Source of the DNA: Streptomyces akebiae
GTDB taxonomy: Bacteria > Actinomycetota > Actinomycetes > Streptomycetales > Streptomycetaceae
Length of the DNA: 64,000 nucleotides
Assembly (NCBI RefSeq): GCF_019599145.1
Contig: NZ_CP080647.1
Span: 2,480,001-2,544,000 of the forward strand
Direction: 5' to 3'
In this document: positions 11,253 through 20,188 of the stretch, in pieces
How the letters are laid out: the number at the start of each line of letters is the position of its first letter
Numbering within the stretch: position 1 is the first letter of the stretch
Notes under the pieces: generated by a model
Told to the model about the DNA's origin: nothing
The model's database searches: none
The model's input: only the letters and a program-made list of their open reading frames with translations
Made by a program: the position numbers and the translations under genes

Positions 11253-11289
11253 GGCCCTGCGGTCCCGCCGGAAGCGGGGCCGCAGGGCC
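11253..11289 (-). terminator. Hairpin terminator of amino-acid permease gene
   Basis: 16-bp GC-rich stem GGCCCTGCGGTCCCGC (one wobble pair) with a 5-nt loop, 28 nt beyond the permease stop on the minus strand. It may also end transcripts of the NYN gene. Confidence 0.8.
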
Positions 11290-11316
11290 GGAGAGTCACC
11301 GGGCCTCGGGGGGCGG

Positions 11317-12840
11317 CTACGGAGTGCCTCGTCCCGGCGGCCCCCCGACCTCGTCGGCGGGCAGTTCCTCGTGCCGCGCGAGCCGGCTGTGCGTGCGGCC
11401 GTAGACGAAGTAGACGACGATTCCGAGGGCCATCCAGGCGGCGAAGCGGAGCCAGGTCTCGGTGGGCAGGTTGAGCATCAGCCACAGCGAGGCGCACACC
11501 GAGAGGATCGGGATGACGGGCACCCAGGGGGTGCGGAACGACCGGGGCAGGTCGGGGCGGGTCCGGCGCAGGATGACGACACCGATCGCGACGACCACGA
11601 AGGCGAACAGCGTGCCGATGTTCACCAGCTCGGCCAGCTCGCTCAGCGGGGTGAAGCCCGCGACGATCGCGATGACCACACCGAGCAGGATGGTCGGCCG
11701 GTGCGGGGTCTTGAACCGGGGGTGGACGCGGGAGAAGAAGCGCGGCAGCAGTCCGTCGCGGCTCATCGCGAAGAACACCCGGGTCTGACCGAGCAACAGG
11801 ATCATGCACACGGTCGTCAGACCGACGGCGGCGCCGAAGCTGATGAAGCCCGCGAACCACGGATGCCCGGTGGCCTTGAAGGCGTCGGCGAGCGGCGCGG
11901 TCACCGAGAGGTCGGTGTAGTGCTGCATGCCGGTGACGACGATCGACACCGCCACGTACAGCGTGGTGCAGATCAGGAGGGAGCCGAGGATGCCCCGGGG
12001 CATGTCCCGCTGCGGGTTCCTCGTCTCCTCGGCGGCCGTGGCGACGACGTCGAAGCCGATGAACGCGAAGAAGACGACGGAGGCGGCTGTGAAGATGCCC
12101 ATCACACCGAAGTTGGCCGGTGCCCAGCCGAACATCAGCTGGATCAGCGGGGACTGGAGGCTGTCGCCCGCCGGTACCTCCTGCGCCTTGGGGATGAACG
12201 GGTCGTAGTTGTCGCCGACGACGAAGAAGGAGCCCGCGATGATCACGGTGAGGACGACCGTCACCTTGATGGCGACGACGACCGAGGTGACCCGCGCGGA
12301 GAGCTTGGTGCCGGCCACGAGGATGGCGGTGAGGATCAGGACGAGCGCGGCGGCGAGGATGTCGAAGCCGAAGCCGTCGGCCCCGTCTCTCGTGCCGAGC
12401 GCGGCCGGCAGGTCCCAGCCGGCGTTGTCCATCAGCGAGTGGATGTAGCCGGACCAGCCGACGGCCACCACCGCCGTCCCCAGCGCGAACTCCAGCACCA
12501 GGTCCCAGCCGATGATCCAGGCGGGCAGTTCCCCGAGGGAGGCGTAACTGAAGGTGTACGCGGATCCGGCGACCGGGACCGTGGAGGCGAACTCCGCGTA
12601 GCAGAGGGCCGCGAGCGCGCAGACGACGCCGGCCACGACGAAGGCGAGGGCGACGGCGGGACCGGCGTTGTTCTTGGCCACCGTGCCGGTGAGGACGAAG
12701 ATGCCGGTGCCGATGATGACACCGACGCCGAAGACCGTCAGATCCAGCGCGGACAAGGATTTCTTGAGCGCGTGCTCTGGTTCCTCGGTATCGAGGATGG
12801 ACTGCTCGACCTTCTTGGTCCGAAAGAGTGTGCTGCTCAC
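11317..12840 (-). CDS. APC-family amino-acid permease
   Basis: Polytopic membrane protein of 507 residues with about 12 hydrophobic helices, resembling the cationic amino-acid transporter branch. Typical stretches include GVGVIIGTGIFVLTG in the first helix, CYAEFASTVPVAGSAYTFSY in helix 3, and FFAFIGFDVVATAAEE. An in-frame extension to 12978 exists, but the GTG at 12840 has GGAGG 7 nt upstream and gives SSTLFRTKKVEQSI, the usual start of this group. It stands alone between dxs and the NYN gene. The substrate is not fixed by the sequence. Confidence 0.9.
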   Translation of the reverse strand: MSSTLFRTKKVEQSILDTEEPEHALKKSLSALDLTVFGVGVIIGTGIFVLTGTVAKNNAGPAVALAFVVAGVVCALAALCYAEFASTVPVAGSAYTFSYASLGELPAWIIGWDLVLEFALGTAVVAVGWSGYIHSLMDNAGWDLPAALGTRDGADGFGFDILAAALVLILTAILVAGTKLSARVTSVVVAIKVTVVLTVIIAGSFFVVGDNYDPFIPKAQEVPAGDSLQSPLIQLMFGWAPANFGVMGIFTAASVVFFAFIGFDVVATAAEETRNPQRDMPRGILGSLLICTTLYVAVSIVVTGMQHYTDLSVTAPLADAFKATGHPWFAGFISFGAAVGLTTVCMILLLGQTRVFFAMSRDGLLPRFFSRVHPRFKTPHRPTILLGVVIAIVAGFTPLSELAELVNIGTLFAFVVVAIGVVILRRTRPDLPRSFRTPWVPVIPILSVCASLWLMLNLPTETWLRFAAWMALGIVVYFVYGRTHSRLARHEELPADEVGGPPGRGTP

Positions 12841-12887
12841 GGGCGTACCTCCCACGCTTGTCGTCCTCGACATGGCCGAGAGGGGGC

Positions 12888-12929
12888 GAAGGGGGTCCCC
12901 CCGGTCGAGCGAAGCCGAGACTGGGGGAG
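12888..12929. repeat. Second Streptomyces intergenic repeat type
   Basis: GGGGGTCCCCCCGGTCGAGC followed by GAAGCCGAGACTGGGGGAGC. C-rich and G-rich arms flank GAGCGAAGCCGA, so it can fold back. The same hairpin cassette is common between genes in streptomycetes. Here it sits in the 5' leader region of the permease gene. Confidence 0.65.
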
Positions 12930-13057
12930 CGTTTGCCCCGGCGCGAGCGGTTTCACGCGAACGGGCCGGTCTCACCACCGTAAAGGATGGCGAAACCGGC
13001 CCGAGCGGCCCAAGGGGGTACGTCGGTCGCGCGGAGCGTCAGCCTCGCGCCGGTACG

Positions 13058-14977
13058 TCAGTCACGCGCGGGTTCCGCCTCGGCGGGCGCGCCGTCGAGG
13101 CGGCCGTCGAGCTTGGAGACCAGCCCGGTGACCTGGCGGGCGATGTCGGGCGCGGTGAGCCCGATCTCGGCCAGGACCTCGGCGCGGGAGGCGTGGTCGA
13201 GGAAGCGCGGCGGGATGCCGAAGTCACGCAGCGGGATGTCCACGCCGGCGTCACGCAGCGCCTGGGCGACGGCCGAGCCGACGCCGCCGACACGGGAGTT
13301 GTCCTCGACGGTGACGACGACGCGGTGCTTGTCCGCGAGCGGCGCCATGTGCTCGTCGACCGGCTTGACCCAGCGCGGGTCGACGACGGTCGTCGTGATG
13401 CCCTGCTTGTCGAGCAGGTCGGCGATCTCCAGGCACATCGGTGCGAGGGCACCGACGGAGACGAGGAGCACGTCCGGGGTGTCCGTGCCCGGCTCGCGCA
13501 GCACGTCCATGCCGCCGACGCGGCGCAGGGCCGGTACGGCGGGGCCGACGGCGCCCTTGGAGAAGCGCACCACGGTCGGCGCGTCGGTGACGTCGACGGC
13601 CTCGCGCAGCTGGGCGCGGACCTGGTCGGCGTCCCGCGGCGCGGCCAGCCTGAGGCCCGGGACGACCTGGAGGATCGACATGTCCCACATGCCGTTGTGC
13701 GAGGCCCCGTCGGTGCCGGTGACGCCGGCCCGGTCCAGGACGAACGTCACACCGCACTTGTGCAGGGCGACGTCCATCAGGACCTGGTCGAAGGCACGGT
13801 TGAGGAAGGTGGCGTACACCGCGAAGACGGGGTGCAGACCGCCCGTCGCGAGGCCCGCGGCGGACACCGCGCCGTGCTGCTCGGCGATGCCGACGTCGTA
13901 CACGCGCTCGGGGAAGGCCTTGGCGAACCGGTCGAGTCCGACCGGCTGGAGCATGGCCGCCGTGATGGCGACGATGTCCTCGCGCTCCTTGCCGAGCTTG
14001 ACCATCTCCTCGCCGAAGACGGAGGTCCAGTCGGCGCCGGAGGAGGCGATGGGCAGACCCGTGTCCGGGTGGATCTTGCCGACGGCGTGGAAGCGGTCCG
14101 CCTCGTCCTGGAGGGCGGGCTGGTAGCCGCGGCCCTTCTCGGTGAGGCAGTGCACGATGACCGGTCCGCCGAACCGCTTGGCGCGGGCGAGCGCGGACTC
14201 CAGGGCCTCGATGTCGTGCCCGTCGATCGGGCCGACGTACTTCAGGCCGAGGTCCTCGAACATGCCCTGGGGGGCAATGAAGTCCTTCAGCCCCTTCTTG
14301 GCGCCGTGCAGCGTCTCGTAGAGCGGCCGGCCGACGACCGGCGTCCGCTCCAGCAGGTCCTTGCCGCGGGCGAGGAACCGCTCGTAGCCGTCCGTCGTCC
14401 GCAGCGTGGCCAGGTGGTTGGCGAGGCCGCCGATGGTCGGCGCGTACGAGCGCTCGTTGTCGTTGACGACGATGACCAGCGGGCGGTCCTTGGCGTCGGC
14501 GATGTTGTTGAGCGCTTCCCAGGCCATACCGCCGGTCAGCGCGCCGTCGCCGATGACCGCGACCACGTGGTCGTCGCGTTTCAGGACCTGGTTGGCCTTC
14601 GCGAGGCCGTCGGCCCAGCCCAGCACGGTGGAGGCGTGGCTGTTCTCGATGACGTCGTGCTCGGACTCCGCCTGCGAGGGGTAGCCGGACAGGCCGCCCT
14701 TCATCTTCAGCTTGGAGAAGTCCTGGCGGCCGGTCAGCAGCTTGTGGACGTAGGACTGGTGGCCCGTGTCCCACAGCACCTTGTCCTTGGGCGAGTCGAA
14801 GACCCGGTGCAGGGCGATGGTGAGCTCGACCACGCCGAGGTTCGGGCCGAGGTGACCGCCGGTCTTCGACACCGCCTCCACGAGGAAGGTCCGGATCTCC
14901 TCCGCCAGCTGGTCCAACTCCTCCAGGCTGAGCCGGTCCAGATCGCGCGGTCCCCTGATGCGGGTCAGCAGCGGCAC
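13058..14977 (-). CDS. dxs: 1-deoxy-D-xylulose-5-phosphate synthase
   Basis: Condenses pyruvate and glyceraldehyde 3-phosphate to DXP, the first step of the MEP isoprenoid pathway (EC 2.2.1.7). 639 residues, the family length. The thiamine-diphosphate motif [15 protein letters not shown] is near residue 150, the transketolase motif [17 protein letters not shown] near 370, and a C-terminal transketolase domain is present. Start GTG at 14977 has GGAGG 6 nt upstream. The C-terminal tail after the fold ([15 protein letters not shown]) is acidic and Ala-rich. It lies downstream of xylFGH but is separated by a terminator, so it is likely transcribed on its own. Confidence 0.97.
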   Translation of the reverse strand: MPLLTRIRGPRDLDRLSLEELDQLAEEIRTFLVEAVSKTGGHLGPNLGVVELTIALHRVFDSPKDKVLWDTGHQSYVHKLLTGRQDFSKLKMKGGLSGYPSQAESEHDVIENSHASTVLGWADGLAKANQVLKRDDHVVAVIGDGALTGGMAWEALNNIADAKDRPLVIVVNDNERSYAPTIGGLANHLATLRTTDGYERFLARGKDLLERTPVVGRPLYETLHGAKKGLKDFIAPQGMFEDLGLKYVGPIDGHDIEALESALARAKRFGGPVIVHCLTEKGRGYQPALQDEADRFHAVGKIHPDTGLPIASSGADWTSVFGEEMVKLGKEREDIVAITAAMLQPVGLDRFAKAFPERVYDVGIAEQHGAVSAAGLATGGLHPVFAVYATFLNRAFDQVLMDVALHKCGVTFVLDRAGVTGTDGASHNGMWDMSILQVVPGLRLAAPRDADQVRAQLREAVDVTDAPTVVRFSKGAVGPAVPALRRVGGMDVLREPGTDTPDVLLVSVGALAPMCLEIADLLDKQGITTTVVDPRWVKPVDEHMAPLADKHRVVVTVEDNSRVGGVGSAVAQALRDAGVDIPLRDFGIPPRFLDHASRAEVLAEIGLTAPDIARQVTGLVSKLDGRLDGAPAEAEPARD

Positions 14978-15142
14978 CCGTGCCTCCTTGCGATAGTGCT
15001 GTTCGAGCGTTACCGGGCTCGACGAAGTCTAATCTTCCGCGCACCGGGCCGACCGCCGGGCGGTCGGGTCCCGTGTCACGCAACCGGCCGTAAACCATCC
15101 TGCGCAGACGTACCCGTACGAAACGTCCGACAACATGGAGAA

Positions 15143-15171
15143 GTGCCCGGTGCCTTGAAGGCACCGGGCAC
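15143..15171 (-). terminator. Hairpin terminator after xylH
   Basis: Perfect 12-bp stem GTGCCCGGTGCC with loop TTGAA, 20 nt past the xylH stop. It separates the xylose operon from dxs. Confidence 0.85.
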
Positions 15172-15190
15172 ATGTGCGCCCCGACGGAGG

Positions 15191-16510
15191 CTAGGCGCGA
15201 CCCGCAGCCTTCTGGCTCCTACGGCTGACGGAGTCGATGACGACCGCGCCCAGCAGCACCGCACCCGTGATCATGTACTGGATCGAGGTGTTCATGTTCA
15301 GCAGGTTGAGGCCCGTCTGGATCGACTGGATGACGAGCATGCCCAGCAGCGCGGACCACACCGACCCCCGCCCGCCGAAGAGGCTGGTGCCACCGATGAC
15401 GGCCGCGGCGATCGCGAGCATCAGGACGTTGCCACCACCGGCGGACAGTGTCGCGCTCGCGGTCTGGCCGACGAAGAACATGCCGCCGATCGCCGCGAAG
15501 CCACCGGAGATGGCGAACACGGTGATCCGGATCATCGGCACGTTGATACCGGCACGGCGGGCGGCCTCGATGCCGCCACCGACCGCGAACACCTGGCGGC
15601 CGTAGGTCGTACGGCGCAGCACGAAGTCGACGATCACCAGCGCCGCGAGGAAGATCACCAGCGCGTTGGAGACACCGGACGCGTTGTTGAGGACGGCGGC
15701 GGCGGCGAAGGACGCGAGGGCGAGCGCGCCGACGCGCAGCAGGATCTCGCTGGTCGGCCGGAACGGCACACCCGCGGCCCGACGGCGGCGCTGCTCGCTG
15801 ATGTTGCCGACGAGGGAGAGCGCCACGGCGAGGCCGGCCAGGATGTAGGCGCCGATGATGGCCTGGTCCATGAAGAAGGAGCTCTGGCCGAGCAGGCGGA
15901 CCGGGCCCTCGTCGGAGGGGATGTTGATCGTGCCGCTCTCGCCCAGCAGCCACAGCATCAGGCCGTTCCAGCCGAGGAAGCCGGCCAGGGTGACGACGAA
16001 CGCGGGTACGCCGATCTTGGCGAAGAACCAGCCGTGCAGCGCGCCGATGGCGATACCGGTGAGGACCGCGAGGATCAGCGACAACCAGGCGTTCATACCG
16101 TTGTTCACCGCGAACACGGCGAACACGGTGGAGGCCAGACCGCTGACCGAACCCACGGACAGGTCGATCTCGCCGAGCAGCAGCACGAACACCAGGCCGA
16201 TGGCGAGCATGCCGGTGGCCGAGAGGAAGTAGCTGATGTTCGAGAGGTTGTCGGCGCTGAGGAAACGATCGTTCTGGAGCTGGAAGATCGTCCAGATGAC
16301 GATCAGGCCGATGACCACCGGCAGCGAGCCCAGCTCGCCGCCCTTCACCTTGCGCTTGAACTCGGTGACGTAGCCCTTGAGGCCCTCTTCACGGACCAGC
16401 AGACGCGGGTCGACGACGGTGACCGGCGCGGCCGTGGGGTCGTCGGCGGGAGCGACCGTGGTCTGGTCCTGGGGGGAATCGCTCTTCACGGTCTTGGACG
16501 TGTCGCTCAC
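15191..16510 (-). CDS. xylH: Xylose-type ABC transporter permease
   Basis: Membrane permease of the RbsC/XylH class, 439 residues, with about 10 hydrophobic helices after an 80-residue charged N-terminal region. The family signature GGTSLFGGRGSVWSALLGML lies near residue 380. The GTG start overlaps the xylG stop (GTGA). It works with the XylG ATPase and XylF binding protein to import a pentose, xylose by synteny with the Streptomyces xylFGH-rok7B7 locus. Substrate identity is from synteny. Confidence 0.93.
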   Translation of the reverse strand: MSDTSKTVKSDSPQDQTTVAPADDPTAAPVTVVDPRLLVREEGLKGYVTEFKRKVKGGELGSLPVVIGLIVIWTIFQLQNDRFLSADNLSNISYFLSATGMLAIGLVFVLLLGEIDLSVGSVSGLASTVFAVFAVNNGMNAWLSLILAVLTGIAIGALHGWFFAKIGVPAFVVTLAGFLGWNGLMLWLLGESGTINIPSDEGPVRLLGQSSFFMDQAIIGAYILAGLAVALSLVGNISEQRRRRAAGVPFRPTSEILLRVGALALASFAAAAVLNNASGVSNALVIFLAALVIVDFVLRRTTYGRQVFAVGGGIEAARRAGINVPMIRITVFAISGGFAAIGGMFFVGQTASATLSAGGGNVLMLAIAAAVIGGTSLFGGRGSVWSALLGMLVIQSIQTGLNLLNMNTSIQYMITGAVLLGAVVIDSVSRRSQKAAGRA

Positions 16511-17289
16511 TTTGCCGCCTCCGTGGTGCGCCGCCCCGCGCGACGGGTCACGGCGTTGTCCGTGGCACCCGTGATCGCGGCGATGATCTCTTCGTGGCTG
16601 GTGTCCTTCACGGAGAAGGAGCCGTTGTTCTTGCCCAGACGCAGGACCGCGACGGTGTCCGCGACCGCCTTGACATCGGCCATGTTGTGGCTGATGAGGA
16701 TGACGGCGAGGTTGCGCTCGCGCAGCCGTTCGACCAGGTCGAGGACCTGCGCGGTCTGCTCGACGCCGAGGGCGGCGGTGGGCTCGTCCAGGATGACGAG
16801 CTTGGGGTCACCGATGAGGGCGCGGGCGATGGCGACGACCTGGCGCTGACCGCCGGAGAGGCTCGCGATCGGGATCCGTACGCTCGGGATCCGGATGGAG
16901 AGCGTCGACAGCAGTTCCCGGGAGTTCTTCTCCATCGTCACCTCGTCGATGACGCCCCGGTGCAGCAGTTCGCGACCGAGGTAGAGGTTGCCGACGACAT
17001 CGAGGTTGTCGCAGAGCGCGAGGTCCTGGTAGACCGTCGCGACACCGAGGCCCTGGGCGTCGTGCGGCTTGTTGATCTTGACCGGGTCGCCCTGCCACTC
17101 GATGACGCCCTCATCGATGGGGTGGACACCCGCGATGGTCTTGACCAGGGTGGACTTTCCTGCGCCGTTGTCGCCCACCAGGGCGACCACTTCACCGGCG
17201 TGGACCTCCAGCTCGACGTCGGTGAGTGCCTGCACCGCACCGAATCGCTTGGAGACTCCGCGCAACGCCAGCACGGGCGTAGCGGACAC
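16507..17289 (-). CDS. xylG: Xylose-type ABC transporter ATP-binding protein
   Basis: Single-nucleotide-binding-domain ATPase of 260 residues, half the size of enterobacterial XylG/RbsA, which carry two domains. Walker A is GDNGAGKST, the signature is LSGGQRQVVAIARAL, Walker B is LVILDEPTAAL, and the switch His is in LISHNM. The ATG at 17298 directly abuts AAGGAG; the GTG at 17289 lies 9 nt after it and is preferred. It overlaps xylH. It is separated from xylF by about 260 nt holding a long hairpin. Confidence 0.93.
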   Translation of the reverse strand: MSATPVLALRGVSKRFGAVQALTDVELEVHAGEVVALVGDNGAGKSTLVKTIAGVHPIDEGVIEWQGDPVKINKPHDAQGLGVATVYQDLALCDNLDVVGNLYLGRELLHRGVIDEVTMEKNSRELLSTLSIRIPSVRIPIASLSGGQRQVVAIARALIGDPKLVILDEPTAALGVEQTAQVLDLVERLRERNLAVILISHNMADVKAVADTVAVLRLGKNNGSFSVKDTSHEEIIAAITGATDNAVTRRAGRRTTEAAK

Positions 17290-17439
17290 GTGAACCATCT
17301 CCTTCGCCGCCTGACCGGCGGGGATGCCGCGCCTTGAACCAGGCGCGGAGGAATGTGCCTGGCCCCGTGGGTGGGGGCCGTCACACAAGGCTTACAAGGT
17401 GGACATGCGTATGGCCGCTGCTCTTTCGGCAGCGGTTCC

Positions 17440-17490
17440 GTCCGGCGCCCGCCCCGGAAGCGGGGTCTGAAGACGGGGCGGGCGCCGGAC
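17440..17490 (-). promoter_or_regulatory. Long intra-operon hairpin between xylF and xylG
   Basis: Perfect 17-bp inverted repeat GTCCGGCGCCCGCCCCG (17440-17456 and 17474-17490) with a 17-nt loop. It follows the binding-protein gene and precedes the ATPase. Such hairpins hold back processing or transcription so that binding protein is made in excess. Confidence 0.75.
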
Positions 17491-17552
17491 AGGTTCAGGG
17501 GGTCGCGAGCGGTCGTGACGCGGGTGACCGCTCGCGGCCCGGGCCCGAGTGA

Positions 17553-18650
17553 CTACTCGAGGCCGGCCTCCTTGCAGGCCTTGGCGTACTCGGCGGTGCA
17601 GATGTCGGCGACCGTGTAGAGGCCGTCCTTCACCACCGTGTCCTTGATGTTCTCCTTGGTGACGGAGACCGGGGTCAGCAGCTTCGCCGGGACCTTGTCG
17701 CCGGAGCCGCTGGTCACCTCGGTGTCGGCCAGGGACTTGATGTCCTTGCCCTCCAGCAGGTTGACCGCGAGCTCGGCGGCCGTGTCGGCCTCCGGCTTGT
17801 AGGCCTTGTAGACCGTGGAGGACTGCGTGCCGGCGACGATCCGCTGGATGGCCGCGAGCTCGGCGTCCTGGCCGGTCAGGGGGATGTTGCTGATCTTCGC
17901 ACCCTTGAGGGTGTTGGCGATGCCACCGGCCATGCCGTCGTTGGCCGCGTAGACGCCGGCGATGTTCTTGGCGCCCAGCTGGGTGATCGCCGCGGACATC
18001 TTCTCGGCGGCGACGGTGTCCTTCCAGAGGCCGGACTGCTCGTAGGCGATGTCGACCTTGCCGTCGAGGGCCTTGTGCGCGCCCTCCTTGAACTGGCCGG
18101 CGTTCGGGTCGGCGTCGTCACCGTTGATCATGACGACCTTGGACTTGGGGGTCGCCTTGTCGCCGAGGGCGTCGAGGAGGGCCTGTCCCTGGAGCTCGCC
18201 GACCTTGACGTTGTCGAAGGAGACGTAGGCCGAGACCGGACCCTGGGCGAGACGGTCGTAGGCGACGACCTTGACGCCCTTGTCCACCGCGGACTGGATG
18301 GAGGACTTGATGGCGGCGGAGTCCTGGGCGGAGACGACGATGACCTTGACGCCCTTGGTCACCATGGTGCTCATCTGCTGAGCCTGCTTGTTCGGGTCAG
18401 CCGCGGCGTTCGCGTACTGGACATCGCAGTCGTCGCAGAGTTCCTTGACCTTGGCCTCGAAGTAAGGCTTGTCGAACTTCTCGTACCGCGCGGTGACCGA
18501 GTCGGGCAGGAGCAAGCCGATGGACTTGCTGTCCGAGCCGCTGCCGCTGTCCGAGTCGTTGTCGTCGCCGGCCTTGCCACAGGCGGCCACGGAGAGCGCC
18601 AGCGAAACCGCGGTGGCGCCGATCACGACTCTACGCATCGTTGCGTTCAT
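17553..18650 (-). CDS. xylF: Xylose-type sugar-binding lipoprotein
   Basis: Periplasmic-binding-protein type 1 (RbsB/XylF class) of 365 residues, lipid-anchored. The signal peptide ends in lipobox LSVAAC, followed by a Gly/Ser/Asp linker. Sugar-fold landmarks include IGLLLPDSVTARYEKFDKP and VYAANDGMAGGIANTLKG. The ATG at 18650 is preferred over the longer frame because GGGAGG lies 11 nt before it and the signal peptide then starts correctly. It is the first gene of xylFGH and is immediately downstream of the ROK regulator. Confidence 0.93.
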   Translation of the reverse strand: MNATMRRVVIGATAVSLALSVAACGKAGDDNDSDSGSGSDSKSIGLLLPDSVTARYEKFDKPYFEAKVKELCDDCDVQYANAAADPNKQAQQMSTMVTKGVKVIVVSAQDSAAIKSSIQSAVDKGVKVVAYDRLAQGPVSAYVSFDNVKVGELQGQALLDALGDKATPKSKVVMINGDDADPNAGQFKEGAHKALDGKVDIAYEQSGLWKDTVAAEKMSAAITQLGAKNIAGVYAANDGMAGGIANTLKGAKISNIPLTGQDAELAAIQRIVAGTQSSTVYKAYKPEADTAAELAVNLLEGKDIKSLADTEVTSGSGDKVPAKLLTPVSVTKENIKDTVVKDGLYTVADICTAEYAKACKEAGLE

Positions 18651-18775
18651 TTTGGGTTGTGCCTCCCTGACACGGGCCGCAGCGCTGCGGCCGAGGTGGC
18701 TGGAAGTCAACTCGGCCACACGTGCGACGTCAAGAAGTAAATCCTTAACGGGTTGGCAACGGCGTGTTTCGTTCT

Positions 18776-19975
18776 CTAAGTGAAGGCAGGGGTTGCCGCG
18801 GTGAGGGTCCCGTCCAAAAGGGTTGAATCACCCATCTCGCTGAGGGCCAGCGCCAGGGCCCCGAGGACCTCGGCGCGGCCACCAAGTGCCCCTGGCAGCA
18901 CTGAGAGTTGACGTGCGGCACTCGGGATCGCGTACCGGCCGACCGACTCCCTTATGGGCCCGAGAACCAGCTCTCCGGCCTCGGCGAGATCGCCGCCGAG
19001 GACCACGCGGCTCGGGTTCAACAGATTGCAGAGATTGGCCACTCCACTTCCGATGTGTCGACCGACGTCGGCGATCACCCGACGGCAGCCCGGATCACCG
19101 TCCCTCGCCAACCGCACGACCCCTTCCATGGTCAGGTCGGTGCCGTGGCTGGACTGGAGGAGCGGCAGCACATAGCGCGCGGCAGCGAAGGTCTCCAGAC
19201 AGCCTCGGTTTCCGCAGCGGCAGACCGGGCCGGATTCATCAAGAGTAATATGCCCGATTTCTCCCGCTGTGCCACCCGGGCCCCTGTAGATCTTGCCATC
19301 GATGACCAGACCGGCACCAACGCCGCTGGAGACCTTGATGTAGGCCAGGTCCCGCACTCCCCGGCCGCTGCCCCAGACCAGCTCACCGAGGGCGCCGAGG
19401 TTGGCGTCGTTGTCCACGTGCACGGCGACGCCGAGGCGGTCACGCATCTCGGCGGCGGGCTTGGTGCCGGTCCAGCCCGGCAGGATCGCGGTGGAGCCGA
19501 GCGTCCCGGACTCCACGTCGATCGGGCCGGGCACCCCGAGGCCGACACCCGCGATCTTCGTAGGATCCACCCCGGTGGCCTCGATCAATCGGGTGACCAG
19601 CTGTTCCGCCCGGTCGAAACCCTGCGCCGAGGAGGCGTCCACGTCCAGCGGCTCGGCTTCCTCGGCGAGCACCTGGTGGGCGAGATTCCCGATCGCGACG
19701 CGCAAATGCGTGTGCCCGAAGTCCACGCCGATCACGATTCCGGCGTCCCCGCTCAACGAGACCGCGCGCGCCCGGCGGCCGCCCGCCGAAGTGGGGGTGA
19801 CCTCGACGGTTCCCCCGTCCTTGAGCTCGCGCACGATGTTCGAGACCGTGGCCGCGGACAGGCCGGTGGTCCTGGCGATCTCCGCCTGCGTGAGCGACCC
19901 GGCGAGACGCACCGCCCGTACGACGCGCTCGAGATTTGCTCGGTGCAGCGACGACTGCGACCCCGGAGTCTCCAT
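18776..19975 (-). CDS. rok7B7: ROK-family transcriptional regulator
   Basis: 399-residue repressor with an N-terminal winged HTH (LTQAEIARTTGLSAATVSNI, about residues 25-70) and a C-terminal ROK sugar-kinase-like domain. The ROK zinc site CRCGNRGCLE and the phosphate-type loop GVDFGHTHLRVAIG are intact. Position between ngcEFG and xylFGH identifies it as the Rok7B7 orthologue, known in S. coelicolor to affect xylose uptake, carbon repression and antibiotic production. The ATG METPGS start at 19975 is chosen because the in-frame GTG upstream lacks space for a binding site. A Crp-like site is 50 nt upstream. Confidence 0.93.
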   Translation of the reverse strand: METPGSQSSLHRANLERVVRAVRLAGSLTQAEIARTTGLSAATVSNIVRELKDGGTVEVTPTSAGGRRARAVSLSGDAGIVIGVDFGHTHLRVAIGNLAHQVLAEEAEPLDVDASSAQGFDRAEQLVTRLIEATGVDPTKIAGVGLGVPGPIDVESGTLGSTAILPGWTGTKPAAEMRDRLGVAVHVDNDANLGALGELVWGSGRGVRDLAYIKVSSGVGAGLVIDGKIYRGPGGTAGEIGHITLDESGPVCRCGNRGCLETFAAARYVLPLLQSSHGTDLTMEGVVRLARDGDPGCRRVIADVGRHIGSGVANLCNLLNPSRVVLGGDLAEAGELVLGPIRESVGRYAIPSAARQLSVLPGALGGRAEVLGALALALSEMGDSTLLDGTLTAATPAFT

Positions 19976-20023
19976 CGACTCATCCACTCCCGTCCCAGAC
20001 CGGGCGGCCCGCACGCCGCCCGG

Positions 20024-20037
20024 GTGACCCAGATCAC
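20024..20037. promoter_or_regulatory. Crp-like site upstream of rok7B7
   Basis: On the minus strand GTGATCTGGGTCAC fits the Streptomyces Crp pattern GTG-N6-GNCAC at every fixed position. It lies 49 nt before the rok7B7 start codon. Confidence 0.55.
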
Positions 20038-20154
20038 AGCCACGGAGCCGGGTCACTTACAAGTTGTGAACTCCAAGCTCCGCTGAACGGGTTACCGCAG
20101 TCAAGTCCTTGAGGGAAACTGAGACCGCCGAATGACCACTAAATGTCACTCTGC

Positions 20155-20188
20155 GGCTACTTGAGGTCCCGGGACGGGCTACTTGAGG
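20155..20188. repeat. Direct repeat at the end of ngcG
   Basis: GGCTACTTGAGG occurs at 20155-20166 and 20177-20188, 22 bp apart (two helical turns). The second copy contains the ngcG stop codon. It may be a local duplication or a regulator site for rok7B7. Confidence 0.6.

Noticed and set aside
12668..16849. 1393-codon open frame on the plus strand
   Set aside because: It lies antisense to the permease, dxs, xylH and part of xylG, all with clear motifs. Long antisense frames are common in GC-rich DNA; composition is Asp/Gly/Arg-rich with no domain.
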